A stretch of DNA of 64,000 bases from Cololabis saira (GCF_033807715.1 NC_084597.1:11286843-11350842); one strand, 5' to 3'; shown: positions 20,659-53,970, numbered from the stretch's first letter. Notes: generated from the letters alone by a model not told the origin. Numbers and translations are program-made.

Positions 20659-21046
20659 AAGACGGGGTGCATCTATGAAAAATAATTACCTATATTATGT
20701 CTGCAAACTTCAAATAGCTCTCACTCCAAACAATGAGCAGCGCATGATATAAGAGCACTAACTGTGTTTCTTACAATTGCTTCCTTCCAGATGGAGGCTT
20801 TATATGAGTCTCAAAAAACATCACTTATGTTCTTATTTTATTTTTTAAATTTAATTATCATAGGAGAAAATTGGCTGAAGCATGTTAGGGCTCAACTTCC
20901 AGGCATGTCAGGATTACTCCTGAGCTGCTAGTGGAGCCTGAAATGTGCCATGGTCTCTGTGCATTGTGGACAAAAATCCTTCATATCAAAGTGTGTAATC
21001 TCTTTTTTTAATTTATTTCTGATTTAAGTAAACAAGGTGGTTTAAG

Positions 21047-21773
21047 CAGTACTGGAGTTGAGGGGGGATGGCGTCCCCCCCTGAAATAAAAACGGTCAAA
21101 ATCATCCCCCCTGTAAAACTGCCATCCCCCCTTTCCATCCTTTATGTCATTTCATCAATGAATGTGGTTTTACTGCTATTTCAACATTTAGAGTCATCAC
21201 CAGAAAAATAACACCAGAAAAATAACTTATTTGACAATTTTCACCTGTTTTAAGTAAATTTTCACTTGAAATAAGTAGGAAAATCTGCCAGTGGGACAAG
21301 ATTTATCTTGTCAAAAAAATCTTGTTCCACTTTCAAGTGAAAATCTACTTGAAACAGGTGAAAATTGTTGTTTTTTCCAGTGATGAGTCTTGTTTTAAGT
21401 GTAATGAGATTTTTTTTTACTAAAATGAGACATTTTAACTAGAAATAAGACAAATATTCTTGTTAAGATTTTGAGTTTTTGCAGTGATCCATTTTCCTTA
21501 TCCTGTGAAGGACAGAGTCATATTGATAAGTTCAGAAAACTGTTTTTTATTGTTGTGTTTTGATGTATTTGATGTAAGCCCAGTGGATATTTAAAGCTTA
21601 CAGAAGGCTGCATTTAACTGCTGCTATGTCATTCCTGCAGTATTTCTGCAGGTGTTTTGGTCACTGCTATTATTTGTAATATATTATATTTATTGTAATC
21701 AGCACAAATTATCTGTCCCCATATGATAAAATCCACAATCCCCCCTGACTTTTTTTTTACAACTCGAGTACTG
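21047..21773. mobile_element. hAT-like MITE family A, copy 4
   Basis: Perfect TSD GGTTTAAG (21039-21046, 21774-21781). It lies between ntrk2 and hnrnpk. Confidence 0.88.
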
Positions 21774-21781
21774 GGTTTAAG

Positions 21782-22563
21782 TACATGTCACGTTTCATAT
21801 GTTTATAATTCTTCTGAGTATTAAATCTGAGTATAAAGGAGAGTATATGTTTCAAGAATGAGGAGAACCCCCCTCCCCCAAATAAAAAAAAAGAAAAATG
21901 TTTACCAGTGGATTTCTAAATGTTGGTCGTGATGGAGAAGCAGCCAGGACACATGATCTCTGACACAGTCTGGATACTTAGCGTCGTTATGGTGACTTGA
22001 CTTTACAAATAGCGCGGACAATGTCGAGTGTCGCTATGGTTGCAGATGAAAATATGTACGCAGGCTTTTTTTTTTTATGAGAAACATCAAGAAGTGAATT
22101 ATATCTGTCTCCATGGTAACCTCAGAGTATAGCAGGGGGAAGAGAGAGCTCTTTATTTTGCAATAGAGGCAGCCTGCATGACAAAAGACTGTTAGAAAAG
22201 GAAGTTTGATGAATTGGGTGTGACGCAGGGTCTCGATTTGCAGTAAATGTAGTTAGGTCGCAATGAAAAAACTCACAGTCTTACTACTTTTACAGACCAA
22301 GACCAAAGTGGGGGGAAACTCACCTTATATTCCATTGATGTTAATATAGCTCTCTGTGAATTAGTTAGTGTTTTTTTCATAAATAAAAATGATATAATAA
22401 TGATTTAAACATTTTACAGCCACTGTTCTAACTTTTTTAATGAACTGGAATCAGGTGGAAGAATCTGAGGTGTTTCCCCCCAGATCGTGCATGGGAATGT
22501 GAAATATACTAGGAAGAGATACGTCCACCCATGGAAGAATTATATATTTGCTCTTCTTCAATA
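21782..22563. other. intergenic, nothing recognised
   Basis: AT-rich sequence with no convincing coding segment or element boundary. Confidence 0.4.
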
Positions 22564-22571
22564 CTGGGAAA

Positions 22572-23301
22572 CAGGGGCGAAAATCCTGTTTCATAGTTGG
22601 GGGGGACAATAAACTTTAGAGAATAAATCCAGGGGGGGACAAGGAATAAAAGTTTTAGCCTTCCTTTAATACAGCATTTTGACATTTTCAACTCTATCTC
22701 GCAAACAGGCAGAAGACCTTTCTTAGAGTAATACAAAACAATGGTATTAGGTGGAAGGTGGCAATAATACAGCACATCTGACATAATACACTGCAAAAAC
22801 CCAAAATCTTAACAAGAATATTTGTCTTATTTCTAGTTAAAATGTCTCATTTTTAGTTCAAAAAAATCTCATTACACTTAAAACAAGACTCATCACTGGA
22901 AAAAAACAACAATTTTCACCTGTTTCAAGTAGATTTTCACTTAAAATAAGTAGAAAAATCTGCCAGTGGAACAAGATTGTTTTGCTTATAAGATAAATCT
23001 TGTCCCACTGGCAGATTTTTCTACTTATTTCAAGTGCAAATTTACTTGAAACAGGTGAAAATTGTCAAATAACAAGTTATTTTTCTGGTGATGACTCTTG
23101 TTTTAAGTGTAATGAGATTTTACTGTTTATTATTATTTTCGATTTCGGTTTCGGCCACAAATTTTCATTTTGGTGTATCACTACTAAATACTACTGCATT
23201 GTTGCAAAATTATTAATTCTGTCTCAAATTATTCTAGGGGGGGACAGCTTTACTAATGGGGGCGACTTGCCCCCCTGTCCCCCCCGGGATTTTCGCCCCT
23301 G
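22572..23301. mobile_element. hAT-like MITE family B, copy 1
   Basis: TIR CAGGGGCGAAAATCC / complement with perfect TSD CTGGGAAA (22564-22571, 23302-23309). The interior contains the same palindromic core as family A. Confidence 0.88.
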
Positions 23302-23309
23302 CTGGGAAA

Positions 23310-24019
23310 CCTTCCTCATCTCTTTGGTGTCAGTCCTGCAAAAAATCCCCCTCTGAGCTTTCACCTCTGACTGCAGCTGATGGCAGAGTTGTCTTCAACC
23401 TTGCTTGCAATCATGGTTTCCCTGATATGAAAGGACTGCATTTAACTAATTGTAGGTTAATCACACGAACAGTCTTTTTCTGTTTCATAACCAACTTAAT
23501 TTATTAAAAGTGGCATGTAAATTCAGAAAAGCATTCCATCACAACCATCCTAGATGTAGAAATGTGCTCCACATACACATCTTCAACATCCTCGTTGTCA
23601 CATAAAAACCTGTACATGTTTTATTCATCTGGGACTTTGAACATGCAGGTGCTACACATAACAAGGGATTTCAGACTTTTAGGCCAGTTACTGAAACTGA
23701 AAATTTTGATAATTTTCTTTTCTTTTAATATCAGTCCATTTTGAATTTGATACAAGTGACAGAAAAAACGAATATAAAGAAGTTGGAACTGTGTTGCATC
23801 GCCTCTTCTTTCACCAACTCTAAGTTTTGGGGAACGGTGAAGATCAGTTGATGTATCTATGGCTGTAATACGTACTTTTTGTAATAAGATGAAATGTTTT
23901 GGTCCACTTCAAATGTTGACTACTGAAGTATCTTTCCACTGCTAAATATTTGAAATAAAACATTCCCTTCAGGGATTAATGAAATATTTCGAATTTGAAA
24001 AAAACCTTTCCTTACAAGT
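23310..24019. other. intergenic, nothing recognised
   Basis: No element termini or conserved coding sequence were identified. Confidence 0.35.
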
Positions 24020-24330
24020 CTTTTATTCAGTTTCAGTTTCAGATTCAGATGACTTTATTAATCCCTTTGGGAGGTTCCCTCAGGGAAATTGACATCTCCA
24101 TCTCACACACACAGCACTGTCATTTACAAATCAAACACCCCAAAAGCCAAACACCCATATAAAGATAAAAAGATTAAAAAAAAAATAAAAATAAGGATAC
24201 AAATAGAAATAAAATAGAAAATAAATAGAATAGAAAATGAATAGAAATAGAAAAAGTTATTGCACTGTCCTGGTTATTGCACAGTTATTGTGCACTGACT
24301 GATCCCCCACAAGTATGGTTTTTTTTTCAA
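24020..24330 (-). repeat. retroposon 3' end (antisense)
   Basis: Contains GACTTTATTAATCCCTTTGG and GGGAAATTGACA, the antisense of a widespread fish LINE 3' region, followed by A-rich simple sequence. Confidence 0.5.
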
Positions 24331-24599
24331 GTTTAATATGCTATGCTGATAAATAATAACATAATATATATTTTTTTTTTAGCAGAGCTGTTATTTACAA
24401 CATCTTACAAAAAAAAGAGGAACACAACAAGCTAACAAAGTAGAATGATGATACAGAGTGCAAGTGGAAAAACATGCTGGAGAATCACCTTATATTTTGA
24501 AGTGTAAAGGAGAGTGAGGTTAAATTATATTAGTTATTAAGATAAATAAATAAATGACCTTACAGTCAAAATTCTGAGCGAAAAAGCCCACTTTGCCTC

Positions 24600-24893
24600 C
24601 GTAGTGATTGCTGAACGGCGCGGCGCCTCCCGGAGGGGCGGGGTTTCACGAAGCCTGACAAGAGCAGCCGCTTGCGAGTCTTCCCTCAAGAATAGAAACG
24701 ACTTAATAAACCGAAAAGGGATAAAGTATTTTCCTTCCTTTTTTGGTTAATTTAGTGTGTGCTTTCGCTCCACCCGCCCGTGCAAACTGGCCGTCGCCTG
24801 TCAAGTTTGCGCGAATCGAGCGTCTCCTCGGCGGTGCCGTTCCGGGGGCGAGGCGACCGTCGAGGAGCCGCAGTGAGCGCGGTTCTGCTGCAG
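24600..24893 (+). promoter_or_regulatory. hnrnpk: hnrnpk promoter and candidate 5'UTR exon
   Basis: A sharply GC/CpG-rich island in AT-rich surroundings, with a GC box (GGGGCGGGG near 24636). It ends GCTGCAG|GTGTGT, a plausible donor after 24893. It lies 4.25 kb upstream of the first coding exon, as expected for a non-coding first exon. The start site and exact exon limits are not determined. Confidence 0.45.
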
Positions 24894-25103
24894 GTGTGTT
24901 CCCATCTGTGACCGCTCATACTTTTTCTTTTTTTTCTTAGCTGTGTTTTTTATTGTCAGATTGTCTATTTCTGTAAATGTCGCTGATTTAAAAAAAACAG
25001 CAGCAACAAATCAAATAAATCTGGACGTCGCTCCTGTAAACCCGTCGTCGGTGAGTGTGGCGAGAGCAACGTGGACCCTAGCAACCTAGCCTAGCAACGG
25101 CTG

Positions 25104-25192
25104 AAGGCTGATTTATGGTTCCGCGTTAAATCGACGCAGAGCCTACGGCGTAGGTTCTGCGTCGATTTAACGCAGAACCATAAATCAGGCTT
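25104..25192. repeat. near-perfect hairpin MITE in hnrnpk intron 1
   Basis: Two 43-44-nt arms (GGCTGATTTATGGTTC... and ...GAACCATAAATCAGGC) meet at CGGCGTAG with almost no loop. Its segments recur in the 3386-4590 element and in family C elements. Confidence 0.85.
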
Positions 25193-25596
25193 TAGCTCGG
25201 GGAAAGTCATGTCAACACAGCTGGTGCAGCCACGCCAGCCTTACCTGCTTCTGCGTGTGTTTAATTAATTCACCTAATGCACAGTCGTGAGTTTATTTTG
25301 ACCGATATTTAAAGGTAAAGCAGTGTGAGCTGCCTGTACTCATGAGCTCGTTTGTTCTGGTCCAAACATGAGCCCACTGGACTTAAAATGGTGCTGTTAC
25401 CTCCCCGGCCACGTGGGCGGCGACTGACTGACCTGAAGTTGATCAGGGCCTTTTGAGGCGTGTTGAGCAGCAGGGGGTGTGTATATAAATATATGGGTCA
25501 ATGACGTGACAACTATATTTTCTGAAAAACAGATTTTTTTTCAATTCAAAAAAGGTTTAAATGGATAAAAAAAAAACATATATATGACCTACCTGT

Positions 25597-25836
25597 CACA
25601 CATTTGGACTCACTTGAATTTTACAAAAAATACTAGTTATTTCTTTTTTATTTTTCTTTTTTATTGAAATATATGCCACACATATGGACTCACTTGAATT
25701 TGACAAAAAATACTAGTTATTTCTTTTTTATTTTTCTTTTTTATTGAAATATATGCCACACATATGGACTCACTTGAATTTGACAAAAAATACAATTTAT
25801 TGTTTATTTATTTATTTTTTTATTGAAATATATGCA
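25597..25836. repeat. 80-bp minisatellite, three units
   Basis: CACACAT(T/A)TGGACTCACTT recurs at 25597, 25677 and 25757 with matching 80-nt spacing. Confidence 0.85.
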
Positions 25837-25904
25837 CAGGAAAATGGTACATCACTGTAGGACAAAATGTAGATACACAAATATAGAATAGTTTTTTTTT
25901 TTCT

Positions 25905-26144
25905 TGTAATCAGAAGACAAATCTTGTCCCACTGGCAGATTTTTCTACTTATTTCAAGTGAAAATTTACCCAAAAAAGGTGAAAATTGTCACATTTTTCT
26001 GATGATGACTGTAAATGTTGAAATAGCAGTAAAACCACATTCATTGATGAAATGACATAAGGGATGGAAAGGGGGGATGATTTTGACCGTTTTTATTTCA
26101 GGGGGGATGCCATCCCTCCTCATCCCCCCTCAACTCCAGTACTG
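25905..26144. mobile_element. hAT-like family A, truncated copy
   Basis: Retains half of the palindromic core and one terminus (CAACTCCAGTACTG at 26131-26144). The other end is lost. Confidence 0.75.
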
Positions 26145-26154
26145 TGTAAATATA

Positions 26155-26155
26155 C

Positions 26156-26250
<95 letters not shown>
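26155..26250. repeat. (TG)n(TA)n(CA)n microsatellite
   Basis: A compound dinucleotide run, potentially self-complementary. Confidence 0.95.
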
Positions 26251-26251
<1 letters not shown>

Positions 26252-26254
26252 GAA

Positions 26255-26800
26255 TAGAATAAACTAAACTTTATTGATCCCCCAGAGGGGAAATTCACTT
26301 GTGCAGCAGCAAACATACACACGCTCAACAATTTTTACAAAATATACACGAAAGTATGAAAAGGTATAAAAAAGTATATCCCATAAATAAAAAAATAACG
26401 AATAAATAGCTAAGTAATTAAGAAAAGCAATATAAAAAATGAGCACAAATGCACAAAAGAAATACTAAACCCGAAAAACTAATAACATGTGCAAAGACAC
26501 AAAATACCAGTGATGTATTTAGAGGGAGAAGGTTATTGCCCTTTCAAACTGTACTTGTGGAGTGACGTGAGCCATTACTTGAAGGGAAAGCAATTTACAA
26601 AAATGCTGACCATAAAATATATATATGTGTGTGTGTATGTATGTGTGTATAATATTTATATATATATATATATATATATAGCTGCGGTAGCGTTCCTTCT
26701 CTAGCGGGTGGAGCAGTCTTTGGCTGAAGGAGCTGCTGATGCTCCCACGGTGTCATGTAGGGGGTGAGAGGGTTGTTCATGACACACATTTATACAAACT
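26255..26800 (-). repeat. antisense retroposon 3' region
   Basis: Contains ACTTTATTGATCCCCCAGAG, the common antisense fish LINE 3' motif, then GGAGCTGCTGATGCTCCCAC, with a TG/TA microsatellite at about 26617-26680. Confidence 0.5.
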
Positions 26801-27029
26801 GCCTGTGGAGGAAATACAATATAAGAAAACAACATATTTTGGGAGGTATCATCATGGACAAGAGACATACACACAAACAGTAAGGTAAACATAAATAAAA
26901 TGTTTTTATAGACAAAAAAACATTTAAAAAACATTGCAAAGAGGGCTACGGTACATTCAGTGTATATGATATTTAGCCAGTAGAAGAATGACATTAACCA
27001 AGAGATACACTGATTTGTCAATTGTATCT

Positions 27030-27305
27030 ATCTAAAAAATAATATTTGAGATTTCTAATTTTGGGATGTCGTTCATTTTTAAAGATAGCTCATTTCTAAT
27101 TTCACGCCAAATCGTTTGTGAGACAGGAGACAATAGAAACATGATCAAGTGATTCTTCAGATTCATTACAAAAAGCACAGGGGTTTACTTTAAATTTAAA
27201 TCTTTGTCTAAAAAAATCAGCATTTGGATACATTTCATGGATCAATTTAAAATTAGTTTCCTTGACTTTTGGGGGAATGGGCCATTTAATATAATTTGAG
27301 TGGGT
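27030..27305 (-). pseudogene. LINE ORF2 C-terminal fragment (zf-RVT-like)
   Basis: The minus strand encodes PIPPKVKETNFKLIHEMYPN and then NPCAFCNESEESLDH, the C-x2-C...H zinc-binding end of L1/Tx1-type reverse transcriptases. The frame breaks just downstream. Confidence 0.65.
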
Positions 27306-27677
27306 TTTTTATAGTGTGGACAAACTTAAAGGCTGTGAAGTGTCAGGATATAACCCTCTGTGATGGTCATTGATCCCGACTTAAAGACAGCACTTATAAA
27401 CTTGTTATTACATTTCTTGTCCAATAACCCATAATCCTCAATAACTAACACAGGAAGTGCTGTCTCAATATCTCCACACATTAGAGCACTTTTAATCAAA
27501 TGAATGAGTGGCAGGGGAATGGCTTTACAAACCTTCATAAATTCTGCATGACAAAGGAGGAATGCATATCCACACTAAACACACGCAAGTCCTCTGAGGA
27601 TGTAGTGAAAGTCCTTCCTAATGATTGTTATGAGTCTTTTCTGCAGCAGGAAATAAACGTGTGCTCATGATGTCCTG

Positions 27678-28414
27678 TACGACGGAGTATTAGGGACAAA
27701 CAAAAAAACAAAAAAAGGAAATTACGAGAATAAAGTCATAATGTAATGAGAATAAAGTCGTAAAATTACGAGAATAAAGTCATAATATTACGAGAATAAA
27801 GTCATAATATTATGAGAATAAAGTCGTAAAATTACGAGAATAAAGTCGTAATATTACGAGAATAAAGTCGTAAAATTACGAGAATAAAGTCATAATATTA
27901 CGAGAATAAAGTCGTAAAATTACGAGAATAAAGTCATAATATTACAGGAATAAAGTCGTAATATTATAAATATATAAATATAACTTCACAAGATGCTCAA
28001 TATTCCTCATTTTAACACAGGGAGAAGCGCTCTTCCTGTTAGAGTTCTCATAAATTATATTCTCATAATATTACGACTTTATTCTCGTAATTTTACGACT
28101 TTATTCTCGTAATATTACGACTTTATTCTCGTAATTTAAGACTTTATTCTCGTAATATTACGACTTTATTCTCGTAATATTACGACTTTATTCTCGTAAT
28201 ATTACGACTTTATTCTCGTAATATTACGACTTTATTCTCGTAATTTTACGACTTTATTCTCATAATATTACGACTTTATTCTATTACGACTTTATTCTTG
28301 CAACATTACGACTTTATTCTCGTAATTTTACGACTTTATTCTCATTATATTATGACTTTATTCTCGTAATTTCCAATTTTTTTTGTCTTAGTTTGGCCCT
28401 AATACTCCGTCGTA
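27678..28414. mobile_element. TIR element with 6-bp TSD and internal minisatellite, copy 2
   Basis: TIRs as at 2478 with a different perfect 6-bp TSD, GTCCTG (27672-27677, 28415-28420). Here the minisatellite runs forward in the left half and inverted in the right half around a short unique centre (about 27965-28060). Confidence 0.82.
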
Positions 28415-28529
28415 GTCCTGCATATGTTCATGCTGTCAATATTTACTGCACTTAAATAAAACTAAAGTGATGTTTCTGAACATAATTCAAAGTAATGCCT
28501 GCAACAGTCCTCTTAATTTGGTATTATTG

Positions 28530-29135
28530 TCAAATTTGTCCTTAAGGCTGCACTTCTTTCATGTTGTGTCACTACAGTAAGTTTATATAACTTGAACCGG
28601 ACGGGAACTAAATGAAAAGCAATACAGCTTTTCATTTCATTGCAGTTCAGTTGAATTTGAGGAAATGGTTTTAATAAAATTGACTACTTGAGGAAAAAGA
28701 TGTGAACATTTATTTGATATGTACACAAACTGTCCGTTGCTGAATTATGGTATTGCTTTGTAGCTTTAAGGTGAGCCAGCGGGAGGAACGACTTTGCTTT
28801 GCTAGAATTAAGGGGTTTCTGTCTAAACAAGACATGGAAAAATGTATTCATGCATTCATTTGCAGTAGGTTGGATTATTGCAATCTTTCATGTTGTGTCA
28901 CTATAGTAAGTTTATATAACTTGCACTGGACGGGTACTAAATGAAAAGCAATACAGCTCGCAAGTTCAGTTGAATTTGAGGAAATGGTTTTAATGAAATT
29001 GACTACTTGAGGAAAAAATGTGAAGATCTATTTGATATGTATACGAAGTGTTTGTGGCTGAATTGTGGTTTGACCGGATTATGTTATTGCTTTGTAGCTT
29101 TTAGGTGAGCCAGCGGGAGGAACGACTTTGCTTTC
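28530..29135. repeat. duplicated block upstream of hnrnpk coding exon 1
   Basis: About 250 nt (28557-28799) recurs at 28888-29130, from the TTGTGTCACTA(C/T)AGTAAG segment to AACGACTTTGCTTT. Only the second copy continues into the CTGCTGCAG acceptor. Confidence 0.8.
28800..28884 (+). pseudogene. short LINE reverse-transcriptase fragment
   Basis: About 85 nt encode RIKGFLSKQDMEKCIHAFIC and SRLDYCN, a classic RT C-terminal motif, placed exactly between the two duplicated blocks. Confidence 0.65.
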
Positions 29136-29147
29136 TGCTGCAGTTTC

Positions 29148-50427
<21,280 letters not shown>

Positions 50428-50877
50428 GAGGGAGGCGATGAAGCTGAAGAGTGAAGCCACACTGGTTCTCCCGGTGTTCAGAGCCAACATTCCTCTGCTT
50501 TGGGTAGCTGTGCCCCTCCCTGAACACGACATATTACCCCACCGATGTGCAGGCCTGCATTGTATACCCTGCAATGTTATTTACAGGTCTGAGAAAGTTA
50601 GATATTTCTGTGTTGGTGCAATCTCTTATTCTCCCTCTATTTGTTTTTTCTTTCTTCTGAGAAATTCTTGTGCCATCACTAGAGTACAGCTATATGTGTA
50701 ATAATCTTCGGTGTCGTGAGCTGGCCCTGGGCCTTTTTCTTTTCTTTTCTAATTTCAGTACAGCATGCAGAATGTAATTTTGTTGAGAAGGATTAGATGG
50801 ATTTTTATTTAATTTTATTTAAACATACTCATGAAGATGCATGCCTCTGGAGTGGGTAAATATCTTGCTTTTCCTTT
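50428..50877 (+). other. hnrnpk: hnrnpk 3'UTR (probable)
   Basis: Unique-looking sequence following the stop codon. No canonical AATAAA is seen before the piggyBac terminus; AT-rich variants occur near 50805-50825. The true cleavage site is undetermined. Confidence 0.5.
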
Positions 50878-52139
50878 TTAACCCTCCTGTTATATAAAGG
50901 GTCGTTTTAAAGTTTGAAGATATAGGAAGAATAGGTAAAAGTTTTTTTTCAGTATGAAACTTCTTCTGCTTGCCTTAATTAGTGTAATCAACATATAATA
51001 TGAAGGTGGTTAATCTCACATATTTGCAACCACCCCTGCATGTTTATATTACATACACACTGTCTGGGTCAATTTGACCCGGACAGAATCAAACTGGAGG
51101 GAAGAGTCTCGGGAATCTCAGAGTATTTCTTTCTTTGCAACTGTGAGACATTTCTCTCTCACACAAAGGTGCATTTGTTATAACTTTTCATGGGGACCAT
51201 TTATGTTCTCGTGGAAGACATTCAGTGGACACTCAACAGGGGAGGGGCAAAATAAATAAAAGATTATCTGCATGGGAGTCCTACTAACATTACACTCTGT
51301 CACGCAGACCTTGTCTGAGGACGAAGACTATCTTGAGCAGAATTTCTGATTCTAATGATTCTTATTTTGAACCAGATCAGAGACGTTCAATAAACGAGAC
51401 AGCCCACTAAGGTTCGAGTTTCTGTATCTGTGTCACGTGACTGCCACGCCCCTTAGGAGACCGGAAGTAGGTCCTGAGTCTATTAAGTCCTATGGGAAAA
51501 GTGAACGTGAGCACAGATTATTACCAATTCCTTCGCCCCATAGTAACCTAAGTAAACATGGGACCCATTTTTCAAAAGCCACAAGCCTTCTGAACATTCT
51601 GACACCAAATGGCAATTTTCAGACCGACAGATTAGGAGAAAATGAACTTTGTTTGAGACCTGTCTCTGTCTGAGCAACACACTCTCGCGAGATTTGGCTC
51701 TCATCGTTTTTCCCATCGATAAAATGAAGTTTAAAACTAAAATAAAACTTGCTTCTTTGCTTAATAATACTGTTATTTTTATTATTTAAGTCTTTTGGAA
51801 GAAAGTTGTTCTGTATCTAGTGTTGTATGTTCCAAAACGACGTGGGGAGAGGGGCGGCCACGCCCACTTAGGACACAGGAAGTGTATACCATTTCATACC
51901 ATTGGCAGTAACGGTAATGCGCTATCTTGTGTATAGAGGATCTTTGACCAGATGAAGGAATTGCTATTCCTATTCTCCAAGCAAGACATTCATGTCAAAA
52001 GAATCGTGAAATACAGTGGTCTTCATCCCCAAAGACGTGTCAGGCAAAACTGTCTGCAGAAAACATAAAGACAATGCCAGGGCCCACTAGGATGGCAGTG
52101 TGACTGACATCAAGTAACTTTTGAGCTGGTCATCTCAGA

Positions 52140-52473
52140 TTCAATACAGAAAATCATTCTGGATATGACTAATCTAGAAGGGAGAAGTGGAAGGAGCTGG
52201 ATAAAACACATTTAGATGCGTATTTGGGGCTCCTCATCCTGGCTGGGGTCTATAAGTCGCAGGATGAATCGACGGCCAGTCTGTGGGATGCAGAGACAGG
52301 CATGGCTATGTTTTGAGCCACAATGTCTCCGAAGTAGGGATGGGCGGTATGGACTAAAAAATGTATCACGATAATTTCTGGCATTTATCCCGATAACGAT
52401 AAAAATGACGATAAAAAAAATACCAATTCAACTCCATCTTTTTAATATAAATCTATCTCGCTCTTCAGATCCG

Positions 52474-52509
<36 letters not shown>

Positions 52510-52583
52510 TTTCTTCTTTCTTTCTTTCTTTCTTCTCTTCTTCTTTCTTTCTTTCTTTCTTTCTTTCTTCTTTCTTTCTTTCT

Positions 52584-52620
<37 letters not shown>

Positions 52621-53245
52621 TTTCTTTCTTTCTTCTTTCTTTCTTTCTTTCTTTCTTCCTTCTTTTTTCCCTTCCTTTCTTCTTTCCTCCTGCTCTCTCC
52701 TTCCTTCTTCCCTTCCTCTTTTCTCCTTCCTTCCTTCCTTCCTTGTTTCTCCTTTCCTTCCTTCCTTCCTTCCTTCCTTCCTTCTTTCCTTCCTTCCTTT
52801 CTTCTTTTTTCCCTTCCTTCCTTCTTCCCTTCCTGCTCTCTCCTTCCTTCTTCCCTTCCTCTTTTCTTCCTTTCCTTCCTCCTTTCCTTGTTTTCTCCTT
52901 TCCTTCCTTCCTTCCTTCCTTCCTTCCTTCCTTCCTTCCTTCCTTCCTTCCTTCCTTCCTTCCTTCACGTACGTTGTGCGTGGATTTAACACAGAACCAT
53001 AAATCAGCTTTACACAAAAACTTCATCAACGGGAATTTATCGTTTTTACCACAAGATGACAAATTCTTATCATGAGGAATTCTTTTGACGATATATCGTG
53101 AACGGTAAAATATCACCCATTCCTACTCCGAAGACTTTAACATTTTCCCCAGAGTAATCTGATTTGATAATGGAGAGACAAACTGGCACTTATTAGGACA
53201 GTGTGGGACAAGTGGGGAGAACGCCGTTGCTGTACCGGACATAGG
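52140..53245 (+). pseudogene. piggyBac transposase relic, interrupted
   Basis: At about 52190-52320 the plus strand encodes HLDAYLGLLILAGVYKSQDE then SLWDAETG, the piggyBac transposase core region. After the inserted element (52335-53125) the remnant continues with LALIRTVWDKWGERRCCT. Stops and frame breaks mean no protein is made. Confidence 0.7.
52335..53125. mobile_element. hAT-like family C, copy 4, nested in piggyBac
   Basis: Perfect TSD CTCCGAAG (52327-52334, 53126-53133). The internal tract changes from TTTC to TTCC, about 52473-52964. Confidence 0.92.
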
Positions 53246-53269
53246 AAACATAACAGGAGGTTAAACGGC

Positions 53270-53800
53270 TTCCATCTTTATTCTGCTGTAACATTAAAGG
53301 TTTTCTTTAAGACGTGCTGAAACCTGTTGTTGGAGGAGAAGCAGTTGCTACTATCCCACTGGTTATTTTTCTCAAACAAAAGTAACGTTTGCATTTTATG
53401 GTTTGATTACCACAGATCCACTGGTCAGCACCGACTGTTACCATGGAAACGTGGCCTTTTAACTGTTAAGAGTTAGCCGCCCCACATCCAAGCCATCTCC
53501 ACGTGGTCTTTATCTTTTTTTATAACATGCAGTGAAACCAATCTGAAACATCTTTGTGACGCCGACATCAGATATGAGGCTTAGTTGGCACAAAGACCGG
53601 ATACTGAAAATAATCCTGACTTGATTATCCCATCTGGATATCGGTGCCAAAAGAACGGACTTTTAGACTCTGGGCGGTTCTCTGCCACAACACAAATGAG
53701 TTGATCAATAGATAAACTGTATCACCTGATCAGTACTTGGAGGACGGATGAGGTGCTAGTACTGTTGCTTTGGCTAATGTCACGTACTAACACAAGCCAC
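53270..53800. other. intergenic, nothing recognised
   Basis: No coding segment or repeat boundary identified. Confidence 0.35.
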
Positions 53801-53805
53801 TTTGT

Positions 53806-53970
53806 CACTAAAATGACGAAAAATAACTTATTTGACAATTTTCACCTGTTTCAAGTAAATTTTCACTTGAAATAAGTAGAAAAAATCTGCCAGTGGGACA
53901 AGATTTATCTTCTCATTACAAGCAAAAAAATCTTTTTTTCTACTTATTTTAAGTGAAAATCTAAACTTTT
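53806..53970. repeat. isolated palindromic core of families A/B
   Basis: Contains the ACTTATTTGACAATTTTCAC...ACTTGAAATAAGTAGAAA hairpin without either family's termini. Confidence 0.7.

Larger units (their letters stand above)
19700..21038. other. ntrk2 5' flank, no further gene seen
   Basis: A moderately GC-rich upstream region holding a poly(A) run (about 19869-19890), the CTG run and the CRE pair. It probably contains the ntrk2 5'UTR and promoter. No conserved coding segment was recognised on either strand. Confidence 0.5.
50882..53260. mobile_element. decayed piggyBac element
   Basis: TTAA on both sides (50878-50881, 53261-53264), termini CCCTCCTGTTAT and the complement of ATAACAGGAGG, and a subterminal GGTCAATTTGACCC-type motif. 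It contains transposase remnants and a nested family C element. Confidence 0.8.

Noticed and set aside
24743..24940. Arg/Pro-rich frame in the hnrnpk CpG island
   Set aside because: A GC-rich leader gives spurious frames. No conservation known, and it crosses the likely donor at 24894.
52405..53116. Long frames on both strands
   Set aside because: Same microsatellite artefact in the copy nested in piggyBac.
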